Program-made: the position numbers and the translations under genes
Notes under the pieces: model-generated
Seen by the model: the letters and a program-made list of their open reading frames with translations, nothing else
What the model was told of the DNA's origin: nothing
The model's database searches: none
In this document: piece by piece, positions 32,851-43,276 of the stretch
Layout: each line of letters opens with the position of its first letter
Position numbering within the stretch: the stretch's first letter is position 1
NCBI GenBank assembly: GCA_039197065.1
Contig: JBCCUL010000007.1
Location: forward strand, 62,001-126,000
DNA from: JANQPX01 sp039197065
GTDB taxonomy: Bacteria; Pseudomonadota; Alphaproteobacteria; Geminicoccales; Geminicoccaceae
Reading direction: 5' to 3'
Length of the DNA: 64,000 bases

Positions 32851-34070
32851 CAACGCGCTTCCCTCAATTTCAACCAGGCGATTGCCTCCAGCATGACCCT
32901 CTCGTCGATCCCATGCACTTCGATACCGATGCCGATCTCATTGAGGAGGGTCACCGTAAGCTCGCCGCCGAGATGTTCCTGAAAGTCCCTTAGCCCCTTG
33001 ATGACGGCAACGCTGCCGTCATTCGCCGTGGATTCGAGCGCTGGATGCCAGAGCCTGAAGCCCAAATGCTCGAGAAGCGAGCAGATCCGGATGTCTTCGC
33101 CCTCGGCGAGAAGGCCCGTCAGCACCGAATAGCGAGCGTCAAGGGCGATGCCGATCGCCACCGCTTCGCCGTGACGCAGATGATGATGGGTCAGACTTTC
33201 GAGCTTATGCGCCGACCAATGTCCAAAATCGAGCGGACGGGCGCTGCCCGTCTCGAACGGATCGCCGCCATGCCCGATCTGATGCATATGCAGCTCGGCA
33301 CAGCGGCGGATCATATAGGCCAAGGCGTCAGGCGCGAAGGTCACAAGGTCGTCGGCATGGCGCTCCAGCCAATGGAAAAATGCTGCATCGCGGATCAGCG
33401 CCACCTTCACGGCCTCGGCCATGCCGGCGATCTTCTCGCGTGGCGGCAGATCGTCGATCAGATCCTGATCGTTCAGGACTGCAAACGGCGGCGCAAAGGT
33501 GCCAATGAAGTTCTTGACGCCCTGCAGATTGACGCCGTTCTTAACGCCGACGCCGCTATCATTTTGCGAAAGCACGGTGGTCGGTACACGGATCAAGCGC
33601 ACTCCCCGGTGCGTCGTTGCGGCAACGAGGCCGACGGCATCCAGAACGGCCCCGCCGCCGACAACGATTACATAGGAATGTCGATCGATATGATGGTCGA
33701 CGAGGCGCTGTTGAATATCCTCGGTGAAGAACAGCTCATTCTTGATGCGCTCGCCGCCGGGCACAGGTATCGGCGGACAGGCGAGATCGATATGCTCGGC
33801 ATGGGCTGCGGCGTAGGTCACGACCGCCGCCTTCAAATTGGGCCGGGAGCTCAGAACGCCATCGTCGATGAACACCAAACAACGATGACGTTTCGATGGC
33901 TCCAGACGACAGAGCGTGTCGATGAGAACAGGATTATCTTCTTTGAACAGGCCTCTCGTGAAATGAACGGGAAATTCGTAGCTGACGTCGAAGCGCTGCC
34001 AAGCCACTTTCTGCTCAACGATGTCATCATGCTTCTGGCTGCCTGCCGCCACTTGTTCCTTGACCGTCAT
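32850..34070 (-). CDS. eboD: 3-dehydroquinate synthase homologue EboD
   Basis: The 406-residue protein belongs to the sugar-phosphate cyclase family. It has the NAD-binding VIVVGGGAVLDAVGLVA, PTTVLSQNDSGVGVKNGVN, the lysine/Glu region MAEAVKVALIRDAAFF, and metal-binding HGEAVAIGIALDA. A GFxHW-like region (FGHWSAHKLE) replaces the usual GHTxGHAxE of AroB, which is characteristic of EboD-type proteins. This is not the housekeeping AroB, which would normally sit with aroK. GGGGGAG precedes the ATG. It is the first gene of the leftward eboDE pair. Confidence 0.88.
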   Translation of the reverse strand: MTVKEQVAAGSQKHDDIVEQKVAWQRFDVSYEFPVHFTRGLFKEDNPVLIDTLCRLEPSKRHRCLVFIDDGVLSSRPNLKAAVVTYAAAHAEHIDLACPPIPVPGGERIKNELFFTEDIQQRLVDHHIDRHSYVIVVGGGAVLDAVGLVAATTHRGVRLIRVPTTVLSQNDSGVGVKNGVNLQGVKNFIGTFAPPFAVLNDQDLIDDLPPREKIAGMAEAVKVALIRDAAFFHWLERHADDLVTFAPDALAYMIRRCAELHMHQIGHGGDPFETGSARPLDFGHWSAHKLESLTHHHLRHGEAVAIGIALDARYSVLTGLLAEGEDIRICSLLEHLGFRLWHPALESTANDGSVAVIKGLRDFQEHLGGELTVTLLNEIGIGIEVHGIDERVMLEAIAWLKLREAR

Positions 34071-34266
34071 CGCTCCCCCCTGGACGCATAGTCTGTTGGC
34101 TCAACGACATGGTCCATTCCAACTCTCGTCATTCTTCGTTGCACTAAGCTCATCGAGGGCGGCGTAACCGGTTTTTTTGACCTGCCCAATGCTTGCCAGC
34201 CCTCTATCCACCTCTCATCATATGCATTCAAAAGCACACCAGTCCAGCGACTCCAGGAGGTCAGCT

Positions 34267-34632
34267 ATGCGTGCGATCAATGGGCTCTTTTGTCTGATTC
34301 TCGTTGTTTTCGCCCTGGTTCAATTTGACGATCCGGATTTCCTTTTCTGGTTTGTTATCTACGGACTTGCTGCGATCTGGTGCGGGCTCGCTGCGTTCAT
34401 ACCCGAGGTTTTGACGACCCACGGCACCCTGCGTGCATCGTTTTTGCTCTGTCTTATCGGGGCGTTAGCCGGCACGGTCTACTTTTGGCCCACCGGCGCT
34501 GACTGGTGGACGAAAGAAGTGATCTGGGACAATGAATTGGTGCGTGAGGGGTTGGGGATGGTGATCGTCACCATCGGTTTGCTCTCGGTCGGCATCACCT
34601 GGTGGATCTGGGCGGAAGCCGATGAGGTCTAA
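34267..34632 (+). CDS. TMEM220-family membrane protein
   Basis: From the ATG at 34267, with CAGGAGG ahead, this gives 121 residues with four membrane helices. ALVQFDDPDFLFWFVIYGLAAIWC is the conserved TMEM220 pattern (a Gln-x-Asp-Asp-Pro motif after the first helix). Two more helices lie at about 62-80 and 98-115. The family occurs in bacteria and animals without a known function. It stands alone, divergent from eboD. Confidence 0.8.
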   Translation: MRAINGLFCLILVVFALVQFDDPDFLFWFVIYGLAAIWCGLAAFIPEVLTTHGTLRASFLLCLIGALAGTVYFWPTGADWWTKEVIWDNELVREGLGMVIVTIGLLSVGITWWIWAEADEV

Positions 34633-34741
34633 ACCTTCATCCTAGCTGCCTAACTCAAATAGCGGAAAGGCTCCCACCTCGCGTCGACTTTTAAAGTACG
34701 CGCCCATGCAAGCTGGTGTCGATACGAGATATGCTAGAGTA

Positions 34742-34766
34742 GTTTCCGATCGCAAGCGATCGAAAC
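34742..34766. repeat. Short hairpin next to the intergenic palindrome
   Basis: GTTTCCGATCGC and GCGATCGAAAC form a stem of about 11 bp with one bulged base and a very short loop. It lies between the TMEM220 gene and the end of spoVR, immediately left of the repeat at 34771-34840. It may belong to that element or act as a terminator for the rightward gene. Confidence 0.4.
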
Positions 34767-34770
34767 AGAT

Positions 34771-34836
34771 GCTCTATCTCTTTGTTTCGCCGCATTTTCT
34801 TATCGATCGAGTGGTTCCACTTGACCGGAAAAAGCT

Positions 34837-34840
<4 letters not shown>
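34771..34840. repeat. Rhizobial-type intergenic palindromic repeat (candidate)
   Basis: A 70-base stretch runs from GCTCTATCTCTTTGTTTCGC through CGCATTTTCTTATCGATC and GTGGTTCCACTTGACCGGAA to AGCTCTAG. Its word order (GCTCTA, TTTGTTT, CGCATTTTCT, a GGTTCCACTT dyad, CCGGAAAA, GCTCTAG) is like the short repeats scattered between genes in Rhizobiales genomes. The right edge overlaps the stop codon of spoVR. This is recognition from memory, not a search. Confidence 0.5.
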
Positions 34841-36270
<1,430 letters not shown>

Positions 36271-36272
36271 GG

Positions 36273-37517
36273 TCAGGCTCCCGATGTCACCTTGTCGCGC
36301 GACAGGAATGCCTTGAAGCTCGGCCAGATGTCTTCCTTGCGCTCAATCAGAACCGATTGGAAGTTATCCGCTTCGATCCGACGAAACATATCGAGCATCG
36401 AACTCTCGTAATAATGGGAGCCCAACGGCTTGATTTCGCCATAGCCGAAGAGATTGCAGACCTCGCAAAGCTCCTTCGCCGCCTTGATGGCATTGGCATT
36501 GTCGCTGTCGAAGTTATCACCATCGGAACAATGAAATGCATAGACATTCCAAAGTGATGGATGAAATCGATCATAGATGATTTCCAGGGTCTTGTTGTAC
36601 CCTGATGAAATCAGAGTTCCACCACTTTCGCCTTTATGGAAAAATTCCTCCTCCGAAACTTCACGTGCCTGGGTATGATGGCCGATGAAGACCAGTTCGA
36701 CATTCTGATACTTACTGCTGACAAATTGATAGAGAAGGAAGAAGAAACTGCGCGCCAGATACTTCTTCATGCTGTCCATCGAGCCGGATGTGTCCATGAC
36801 GCAGATGACGACCGCGTTCGACTCTTCACGAGTATCTTCGACCAGGCGCTTATAGGTAAGGTCGTCCCGGCGGAACGGAAAACGCTCATCATCCACGGCC
36901 GCCTCGTCTGAGGGGTCGGGCTGCGGAGCCAGCTCAGACGTCGTCATCGGAACGCCATCAGTCGAGGGCGAACCGACATGACCGCCGGTCGCCACCATTC
37001 GGCGGATCCGCGCTTTTGCCGTTCGCCTCCGATCCAAATGAACGCGCACGCCCGCCTTGCGATAGCCCTTACGCTTGGCGATCCGCTCGGACATGACCTC
37101 GCGCAGGATCTTCCTCTCCATATCCGGAAGCTCGAGGTCTTCGAACATGATTTCGATGAGTTCTTCGAGGGTAACATCGGTCTCGTAGTAGTCGACGCCA
37201 GGCTGGTCACCGGCCTTGCCACTGCCCTCGCCTTCTTTGCCGGCCTTGCCAATGACCTGTCCGGGCTCGGTTTCGCCCTCGCCGGTGCCGGCTTGGGCCT
37301 GATTGTCGCCGAAGACAAAACGGTATTCCTTGATGCCGCGAATTGGGACCTTGATCACACGGTCCTTTTGTCGGCCGATGATCGATTCTTCCGAGATGAT
37401 ATCCGCGATATTGTCGCGAATGGCCTCCCTCAGCTTATCCCGGTGGCGTTGTCGATCACCGGCGCTGCGATCGGAGCGCAACGCATCTGAAGAGGAGAAA
37501 GGTCGAAAGATTGCCAT
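36273..37517 (-). CDS. yeaH: YeaH/YhbH (DUF444) family VWA-like protein
   Basis: A 414-residue protein with the DUF444 opening (DRQRHRDKLREAIRDNIADI, EESIIGR, KVPIRGIKEYRFVFGDN). The VWA-like half contains VICVMDTSGSMDSMKKYLAR, the DxSxS site, then FIGHHTQAREVSEEEFFHKG. The start ATG is preceded by a weak GGGATG. It lies 3 bases upstream of spoVR and 133 bases downstream of prkA. YeaH is the partner of the kinase PrkA/YeaG. Confidence 0.93.
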   Translation of the reverse strand: MAIFRPFSSSDALRSDRSAGDRQRHRDKLREAIRDNIADIISEESIIGRQKDRVIKVPIRGIKEYRFVFGDNQAQAGTGEGETEPGQVIGKAGKEGEGSGKAGDQPGVDYYETDVTLEELIEIMFEDLELPDMERKILREVMSERIAKRKGYRKAGVRVHLDRRRTAKARIRRMVATGGHVGSPSTDGVPMTTSELAPQPDPSDEAAVDDERFPFRRDDLTYKRLVEDTREESNAVVICVMDTSGSMDSMKKYLARSFFFLLYQFVSSKYQNVELVFIGHHTQAREVSEEEFFHKGESGGTLISSGYNKTLEIIYDRFHPSLWNVYAFHCSDGDNFDSDNANAIKAAKELCEVCNLFGYGEIKPLGSHYYESSMLDMFRRIEADNFQSVLIERKEDIWPSFKAFLSRDKVTSGA

Positions 37518-37612
37518 TCGTCATCCCAGATCAAGCATCATTATTATCTCGTAAGCGACATCGTCGATGATACACCTGCCGCCCGCAGACGAGCATGAAC
37601 AAGTAAGTTGGC

Positions 37613-37644
37613 GGCGGAGCCGTTCGATGCGACCCGGCTCCGCC
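37613..37644 (-). other. Intercistronic hairpin between prkA and yeaH
   Basis: Ten-base arms (GGCGGAGCCG at 37613-37622 and CGGCTCCGCC at 37635-37644) enclose a 12-base loop, just after the prkA stop on the minus strand. The stem is perfect and GC-rich but not followed by a T-run. It could stabilise the prkA message or partly terminate before yeaH and spoVR. Confidence 0.55.
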
Positions 37645-37650
37645 CTCGTC

Positions 37651-39582
37651 TCAATCGCGCCAGAGATGATTGGCGGCATATTTGAGGATGACATCGATGC
37701 TATCCTCGCAATAACCGCCATCGATCAGGCTCTGGACCATGGTATTATACTTGGATTGCTGTTCCTCATCCCGGGTGCGCGCTTTGGTAATGATGCGAGA
37801 GAGCTCGCGCACCGAGTTCATCAGCTTACGTTCGATCGCTTCCTTGAGCGGCTCGTAAGCTGTGTAGGTCACCTTCTCGCCACGGCGCGACGCCGCCCAG
37901 AGATAAGCGATCACTTCCTGCCGGAACCCGTCTGCAGCCGATCCGATGATCGCGATCTGCTCTTCGATCGACTTCAGGAAGGCTTCATCAGGCTGCAGAT
38001 CTTCGCGGGTGTTCTGGTCACGGACCTTGGATTTCGTGACATAGGCCTCGGCATGGTCGAGATAGTTCTGGAACAGCGTCTCTGCCTGCTCCTTGTAAGA
38101 GTAGATGAAGGCCTTGGTGATGTCCTGTTCCAGAAGCTCAAGATAGGCTTTGTGCAGGGTATCCTGGAGAAACTCGAGATACTGCTTTTTCACGTCCTCG
38201 GCGAAATCGGCCTCTTTGACCATCGTGATCAAGGCTTCGCGCACGCTGATGGGATGGATGGACTTCGCGTTTTGCGTGAGCGCGTTGTCGAGGGCCTTCA
38301 TGATGAAGCGGGTGGAGATCCCGAACATGCCTTCGCGCTTGGTGTCCTCCTGCAGCTCGCGAACGGTAAGCTTTTTGGTGCGACCCTTTTCGACGACCTC
38401 CTCGCCATTGTAGAGACGAAGCTTGGTCATCAGATCGCATTTGGCGGTCGGTTCGAGGCGCGTGAGGATCGCGAACATCGAGGCCACTTCGATCGTATGC
38501 GGCGCGATGCAGGCCTCGAAGTTAGCCTTACTCAAGAACTTTTCATAAATCTTCACCTCTTCGGAGAGGCGGAGATTATAGGGCACTTTGACTACGACGA
38601 TGCGGTCGAGAATGGCCTCGTTGGTGTGGTCCGCCTTGAACTTCTGCCATTCCGCCTCATTGGAATGGGCGACTATGCAGGTGTCGACCGAGATCGTCCC
38701 GTGACGTCCTGGCGCCGGTACGAATTTTTCCTGGGTCGCCGTGATCATGGTGTGCAGATATTCGGTCTCGTTCTTGAAGACCTCGATGAACTCCACCATG
38801 CCGCGATTGCCGACGTTGAAGGCGCCGTTCAGCTCAAGAATGCGCGGGTCGCCCTCGGAGAAGCGGTCGAGCTTGGAGATGTCCTCGGAACCGATAAGAA
38901 CCGATGTGTCCTGATTGTTCGGATCGACCGGCGGCACCACGCCGATGCCACGCCGGGCGCGCTTGGAAAAGGTCACCGTGCGCACCGGAACCTTTTCGTA
39001 CTCGCCATCATATTCTTCCAGCAGGCGATGGCGCATCAGCGGGTTGAGATCGCCTTCGATCTTGACGCTCAGCATGTCCTCGAAAGCCGGGCGCAGATGG
39101 CGCGGGATCAGCATCAACGGGTCGCCGAACATAGGGTCGCCGTCGATGGCATAGATCGGGCCGAGCTCTTCGAGGCCACGCTTCAAGCGTTCGACCAGCG
39201 AGCTCTTGCCGGAGCCCACAGGGCCCATGAGATAAAGCACCTGACGGCTTTCTTCGCCGCCCATAGCCGCAGAGTGAAAGTAACGCACGATCTTGTTGAG
39301 CGTGCGTTCCATGCCGAAAAATTCGTCCTTGAAGAAGTTGTGGACCTTGATCGGCTCGTCACCAAACAGTCGCTGGGTGCGTGGGTCGTTTTCGGGATTA
39401 ATCTCGGTAATGCCGGGCTCTGTCAGCATGTTGTACATGCGACGATGAGCTGAATTCGCGAGCGACGGGTCAGCCTTCACTTTTTCCAGATATTCGAGAA
39501 ACGTGCCTTCCCAGCGCTCCTGCTGGCGCTCTTCACGATCCTTTTGGATCACTTTCGCGAAATCGATCGTCTGCTTGGCCAT
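37651..39582 (-). CDS. prkA: PrkA serine protein kinase (YeaG)
   Basis: The 643-residue kinase has an AAA domain with Walker A LMGPVGSGKSSLVERL (about 117-132), YAIDGDPMFGDPLMLIPRHLR, and GNRGMVEFIEVFKNETEYLHT. The C-terminal kinase-like domain has RDQNTREDLQPDEAFLKSIE and ends AANHLWRD. Length equals E. coli YeaG (644). GAGGTGG precedes the ATG. First gene of the prkA-yeaH-spoVR operon, which acts in the general starvation response. Confidence 0.95.
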   Translation of the reverse strand: MAKQTIDFAKVIQKDREERQQERWEGTFLEYLEKVKADPSLANSAHRRMYNMLTEPGITEINPENDPRTQRLFGDEPIKVHNFFKDEFFGMERTLNKIVRYFHSAAMGGEESRQVLYLMGPVGSGKSSLVERLKRGLEELGPIYAIDGDPMFGDPLMLIPRHLRPAFEDMLSVKIEGDLNPLMRHRLLEEYDGEYEKVPVRTVTFSKRARRGIGVVPPVDPNNQDTSVLIGSEDISKLDRFSEGDPRILELNGAFNVGNRGMVEFIEVFKNETEYLHTMITATQEKFVPAPGRHGTISVDTCIVAHSNEAEWQKFKADHTNEAILDRIVVVKVPYNLRLSEEVKIYEKFLSKANFEACIAPHTIEVASMFAILTRLEPTAKCDLMTKLRLYNGEEVVEKGRTKKLTVRELQEDTKREGMFGISTRFIMKALDNALTQNAKSIHPISVREALITMVKEADFAEDVKKQYLEFLQDTLHKAYLELLEQDITKAFIYSYKEQAETLFQNYLDHAEAYVTKSKVRDQNTREDLQPDEAFLKSIEEQIAIIGSAADGFRQEVIAYLWAASRRGEKVTYTAYEPLKEAIERKLMNSVRELSRIITKARTRDEEQQSKYNTMVQSLIDGGYCEDSIDVILKYAANHLWRD

Positions 39583-40511
39583 TCAAACCACCTCGCTCGC
39601 TAGGGCGCTCCGGTCACCTCCGGTCAGCGCCTCGATCTCTAACTTCAGACTAAACCTGTGAAACCGCATCTGTCGATGTGGCCTGATCGAGAACGGCCCA
39701 TCGCCAATGCGGACAGACCTTCTGACCGCCCGCTTCAACCCATTGATAATCAGTGTTTCTTCGTTCGATTCCGCGAACCGACGACTGACATGCAGAAACC
39801 TCAGCGCCGTCATCGCTCCACTGCCCTGCCATTCATCGACAGCCTGGCCGTATCGACCTGACTTTCGGATGAACGGCTGGGTATATCTGTTCACGTCGAA
39901 CTCGATTCTCGGCCAGCTGGCCGTATGAAAAAGACGATCATCGCATCATCCTCGGCATCCTGTTTTCAATGTAGGCCTAAGCGTGCATTTGGCGAGCAAA
40001 CGGACGCAATTATCCTGAGAAAAATGTACATATCCCAACGCATCAGCTCACGGTGAGCCGACAGCATCGATTTTTGGGAAAGAAAATATTTAACAAAATT
40101 ACCAACAAGATTTGCCAACTCCAAACAATAACAAAACAGCCAACTCTTGTTCCATCTCACATCTCAAGCGTAACAAAACCGAATATTGACGACAAGCTAC
40201 ATCCACTTTTTATTTTTATTCCTGGTCATGAAGGATTTTTTGATGATATTTTTTCAATTTTTCGGAATGATTATTCATATTTTTCTCGATATAAGAAATT
40301 ATGATATCGATTTTGTCAGCCATCATACGTCAACTTCTGCCGGGTAGCGCCGGGTTGGCCCGCTTTTGGTGATCAACCGATCCTCGCGCCATGCGGGAAC
40401 TGTCTCCGATGCGTTCTTCGGTCACTCTATGGCACCTTGGTAAACACTTCGTTAACATCACCAAGCTAACGTGATCGTGATCCACCAAACCGACTTCCTG
40501 ACCGCAAACTC
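39583..40511. other. Intergenic region of about 930 bases with an AT-rich stretch
   Basis: Lies between the divergent prkA operon and the SMP-30 gene. Bases about 40075-40310 are AT-rich, with short runs such as TTTTTATTTTTATT. An 83-codon open frame exists in it, but its composition is that of AT-rich non-coding DNA. The part from 39583 to 39960 is of normal GC and has open frames on both strands without family resemblance. It is the probable promoter zone for prkA. Confidence 0.5.
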
Positions 40512-41402
40512 ATGAGGAACGCGCCCGACATGGCCAAAGCTGAACCAGTTCTCAATTGCCAGAATCGACTGGGTGAAGGTCCGATCTGGTCGATCGAGGA
40601 ACAGGCTCTCTATTGGGTGGACATCGTAGCCCCGGCCGTTCATCGCTTCAGGCCGTCGGATGGCGCCCACGATCAATGGCCGATGCCGGAACATATCGGC
40701 TCGCTTAGCATGCGCACTGCCGGTGGATTGGTGGTTGCCCTGAAGAGTGGTTTTGGCCTGTTCGATCCTGAATCCGGCGCCGTCGACATGGTCAATGATG
40801 CCGAAGCGGACAAATTGGACAATCGCTTCAACGACGGTCGCTGCGATCGTCAGGGCAGGTTCTTTGCGGGGTCGCTCACCTACAGCGAGGATGCACCCGT
40901 AGGCTGTTTGTGGCGCCTGGATGCCAACCATCGGGCAACGCCGGTATTGAACGGCATCACCATATCGAATGGTCTATGCTGGAGCCCGGATGGCGCCACC
41001 ATGTATTTCGTCGACACGCCGACACGCGCGATCAGAGCCTATGACTACGACCAGGAAGCCGGCATGCCCTCCAACCCGCGCATTCTGGTCGAGACCGATC
41101 CCGAGGGGGGATGGCCGGATGGCTCGATTACCGACAGTGAAGGCTGCATCTGGAACGCCGAGTGGGACGGTGCGCGCGTCGTGCGCTACACGCCGGACGG
41201 CCAGGTTGACCGGATCGTGAACGTGCCGGCGAAGCGGGCGACCTGCGCAGCTTTCGGCGGACCTGATCTGAAAACGCTCTACATCACCTCTGCCTGGGAC
41301 AGAATGAGCAAGGATGACCGGCGCGCCTGGCCGCAGTCAGGCGATCTATTCGCGATCGACGTCGACGTCCCCGGCCTGCCAGACCCCAAATTCACCGGCT
41401 AG
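40512..41402 (+). CDS. SMP-30/gluconolactonase family protein
   Basis: A 296-residue six-bladed propeller lactonase. RLGEGPIWSIEEQALYWVDI, NDGRCDRQGRFFAGSL (metal-binding Asn), TISNGLCWSPDGATMYFVDTP and DGSITDSEGCIWNAEWDG are the family hallmarks. An ATG at 40530 gives a product without the first six residues and is equally likely. It is a stand-alone gene and a second SMP-30 copy besides the fused one at 16.1 kb. The two are not close in sequence. Confidence 0.9.
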   Translation: MRNAPDMAKAEPVLNCQNRLGEGPIWSIEEQALYWVDIVAPAVHRFRPSDGAHDQWPMPEHIGSLSMRTAGGLVVALKSGFGLFDPESGAVDMVNDAEADKLDNRFNDGRCDRQGRFFAGSLTYSEDAPVGCLWRLDANHRATPVLNGITISNGLCWSPDGATMYFVDTPTRAIRAYDYDQEAGMPSNPRILVETDPEGGWPDGSITDSEGCIWNAEWDGARVVRYTPDGQVDRIVNVPAKRATCAAFGGPDLKTLYITSAWDRMSKDDRRAWPQSGDLFAIDVDVPGLPDPKFTG

Positions 41403-41585
41403 TGGCGTGGCCATGGCATTGACTTACGGCCGCCTTCGACGAACGAGCCTGGAATCGCGACGGTATGCGGTTGCTTTGCGGGAGTCTTGGTCGGTCTCGT
41501 CGGTGGCAAGGCGGTCCTACGTGGCCTGATCCTTTGAGATCGAGCCTGAGTCTAGGTGACAATGGATTGAGCGTTCTGACCGAAT

Positions 41586-42263
41586 TTACTTGCCTTCCCG
41601 CCCAGACTTTCCCTCCAGATCGAAACCGTCGAGATAGTCAGGGACCGTAATACCGGGCTTCAGCCTGGGATCGTCGACGGGGGCGCCTGCGATCAGGCGA
41701 AGCGGAATTTCGCCTGCCCAGACATCGAGGGCGTAGTCTTCCTCGTCATCGGCGGGCGGGCCGTTTCGTTCTTTGGCGACCGCTTCCTCGATCGGCATGG
41801 AGAGGACGGTGGTGGCCTTGATCTCCTGCACGGTCGGCGGTCGCAGCTCATTCCAGCGACCGGTTATGGTGCGCTCGGTGAAGAGGCGAAGCGCTTCCAC
41901 CTTCTCTTCATGACCGCTGAGGGCCGTTGCCCTCCCGAAGAGCATGACGGTTCGGTAGTTGATGGAGTGGTGGAAGCCTGATCGAGCAAGAACCAGGCCG
42001 TCGATCAGGCTCACATTGAGGCACACCGGCACCTCCGTCTTGAGCTCACGCAGCATGCGGCTCGCCGACGAGCCATGCCAGTAGACGCGATCACCGTCGC
42101 GCCAATAGCTGGTGGTGGTCACATAAGGATGGTCATCGAAGGTGTAACCGACATGGCAGACGAAGCCGGCATCCAGGATACGGTAGATGCTCTCCCGATC
42201 GTAAAGGGCGCGTTGATGCAGGCGCTTGACCCGCGTGCGCTCCGTCGGCTCGAATCTGTCCAT
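41586..42263 (-). CDS. Pyridoxamine 5'-phosphate oxidase-fold flavoprotein
   Basis: The 225-residue protein matches the FMN-binding split-barrel family that includes nitroimidazole-resistance-like proteins. It has RVKRLHQRALYDRESIYRILD, FVCHVGYTFDDHPYVTTTSYWR, YWHGSSASRMLREL and CLNVSLIDGLVLARSGFHHSINYRT blocks. GCAGGAG precedes the ATG. It probably binds FMN or haem; the substrate is unknown. It stands alone. Confidence 0.85.
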   Translation of the reverse strand: MDRFEPTERTRVKRLHQRALYDRESIYRILDAGFVCHVGYTFDDHPYVTTTSYWRDGDRVYWHGSSASRMLRELKTEVPVCLNVSLIDGLVLARSGFHHSINYRTVMLFGRATALSGHEEKVEALRLFTERTITGRWNELRPPTVQEIKATTVLSMPIEEAVAKERNGPPADDEEDYALDVWAGEIPLRLIAGAPVDDPRLKPGITVPDYLDGFDLEGKSGREGK

Positions 42264-42386
42264 CTCCTGCCTCCGCTCTCGATGCTGAACGACAGGGACG
42301 AGGCTAGAATCGGATTGGGACCTTCAGAAGATCCATTTGGTCAATTTTTATGGTACCAATTCTCAAAAGCGGGAGAAGGTGGCCGA

Positions 42387-43181
42387 TCAGCCGACTTTCA
42401 AAAGACTGGCAAGCGGATCATGGAGATCGGCGTTGGCGGCAACGAGGGTGCCTGGCTCTGACCAAGTCTGGTTGCCCTCAAGATGGCTGACCATGCCGCC
42501 CGCTTCGCGCACCAGGATGATGCCAGCGGCGATGTCCCAGGGCTTTAGGCCATACTCCCAAAAACCATCGAACCGGCCAGCGGCGACATAGGCGAGATCG
42601 AGGGAAGCTGTGCCGAGTCGGCGGATTCCAGCGACCTTGTCCGAGACGCGTTCAAGCTGCTCGGCAAAGCCTTTTTCGCGGCCAGCCCAATCGAGGACCG
42701 GCAGGCCGCAGCCGATCATGGCGCGCGAGAACTCGCTTCGTCTCGAGACGCGGAGCCGGCGCTCGTTCAGGAAAGCTCCCGCTCCCTTTTCGGCAACGAA
42801 GGTCTCGTCCTTGATCGGATCGTAGACGAGCCCTGCGATCAGCTCGCCCCGCCACTCCAGGCCGATGGAAATGGCGAAATGGGGAATGCCGTGCAGGAAA
42901 TTCGTCGTGCCGTCGAGCGGATCGATGATCCAGCGGTGACCGTCTCTCGAGGGCACCTCGCCGCTCTCTTCAAGAAGAAAGCCGAAATTGGGGCGCGCCT
43001 TGCTCAACTCCTGACGCAAGATCTTTTCGGCCTTGCGATCGGCGGCGCTGACGAAGTCGCCAGGCCCCTTGATCGAGACCTGGAGCTGTTCGACCTCGCC
43101 GAAGTCACGAATCAGATGGCGCGCGGCCTTACGCGCAGCCTGATCCATGACGTTGATGTTGGCCGAGCGTATCGGCGGCAT
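42387..43181 (-). CDS. Inositol monophosphatase family protein (SuhB-like)
   Basis: A 264-residue phosphatase with both metal-binding motifs: WIIDPLDGTTNFLHGIPHF (DPxDGTxN) and WDIAAGIILVREAGG (WDxAAG). The Glu in FLLEESGE completes the first site. Length and ending suit a bacterial SuhB, which besides phosphatase activity acts in rRNA transcription complexes. EF-P is encoded about 95 bases upstream in the same direction. Confidence 0.92.
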   Translation of the reverse strand: MPPIRSANINVMDQAARKAARHLIRDFGEVEQLQVSIKGPGDFVSAADRKAEKILRQELSKARPNFGFLLEESGEVPSRDGHRWIIDPLDGTTNFLHGIPHFAISIGLEWRGELIAGLVYDPIKDETFVAEKGAGAFLNERRLRVSRRSEFSRAMIGCGLPVLDWAGREKGFAEQLERVSDKVAGIRRLGTASLDLAYVAAGRFDGFWEYGLKPWDIAAGIILVREAGGMVSHLEGNQTWSEPGTLVAANADLHDPLASLLKVG

Positions 43182-43276
43182 GTTCTTTCCACTTGTTCAG
43201 TTCAAGCCCGGACATCCAGGCTTTCAGCGATACAGTCGCAACCAGCACCAACCCAAGTCTACGCTGTGAGCCGCGC

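Noticed and set aside
33045..34091. 348-codon plus-strand frame opposite eboD
   Set aside because: Antisense shadow of eboD, which has clear family motifs and a ribosome site.
39583..39894. 103-codon minus-strand frame just upstream of prkA
   Set aside because: No ribosome site or family resemblance; overlapping frames are open on the other strand too.
40053..40304. 83-codon frame in an AT-rich gap
   Set aside because: GTG start without a ribosome site; composition reflects AT-rich non-coding DNA.
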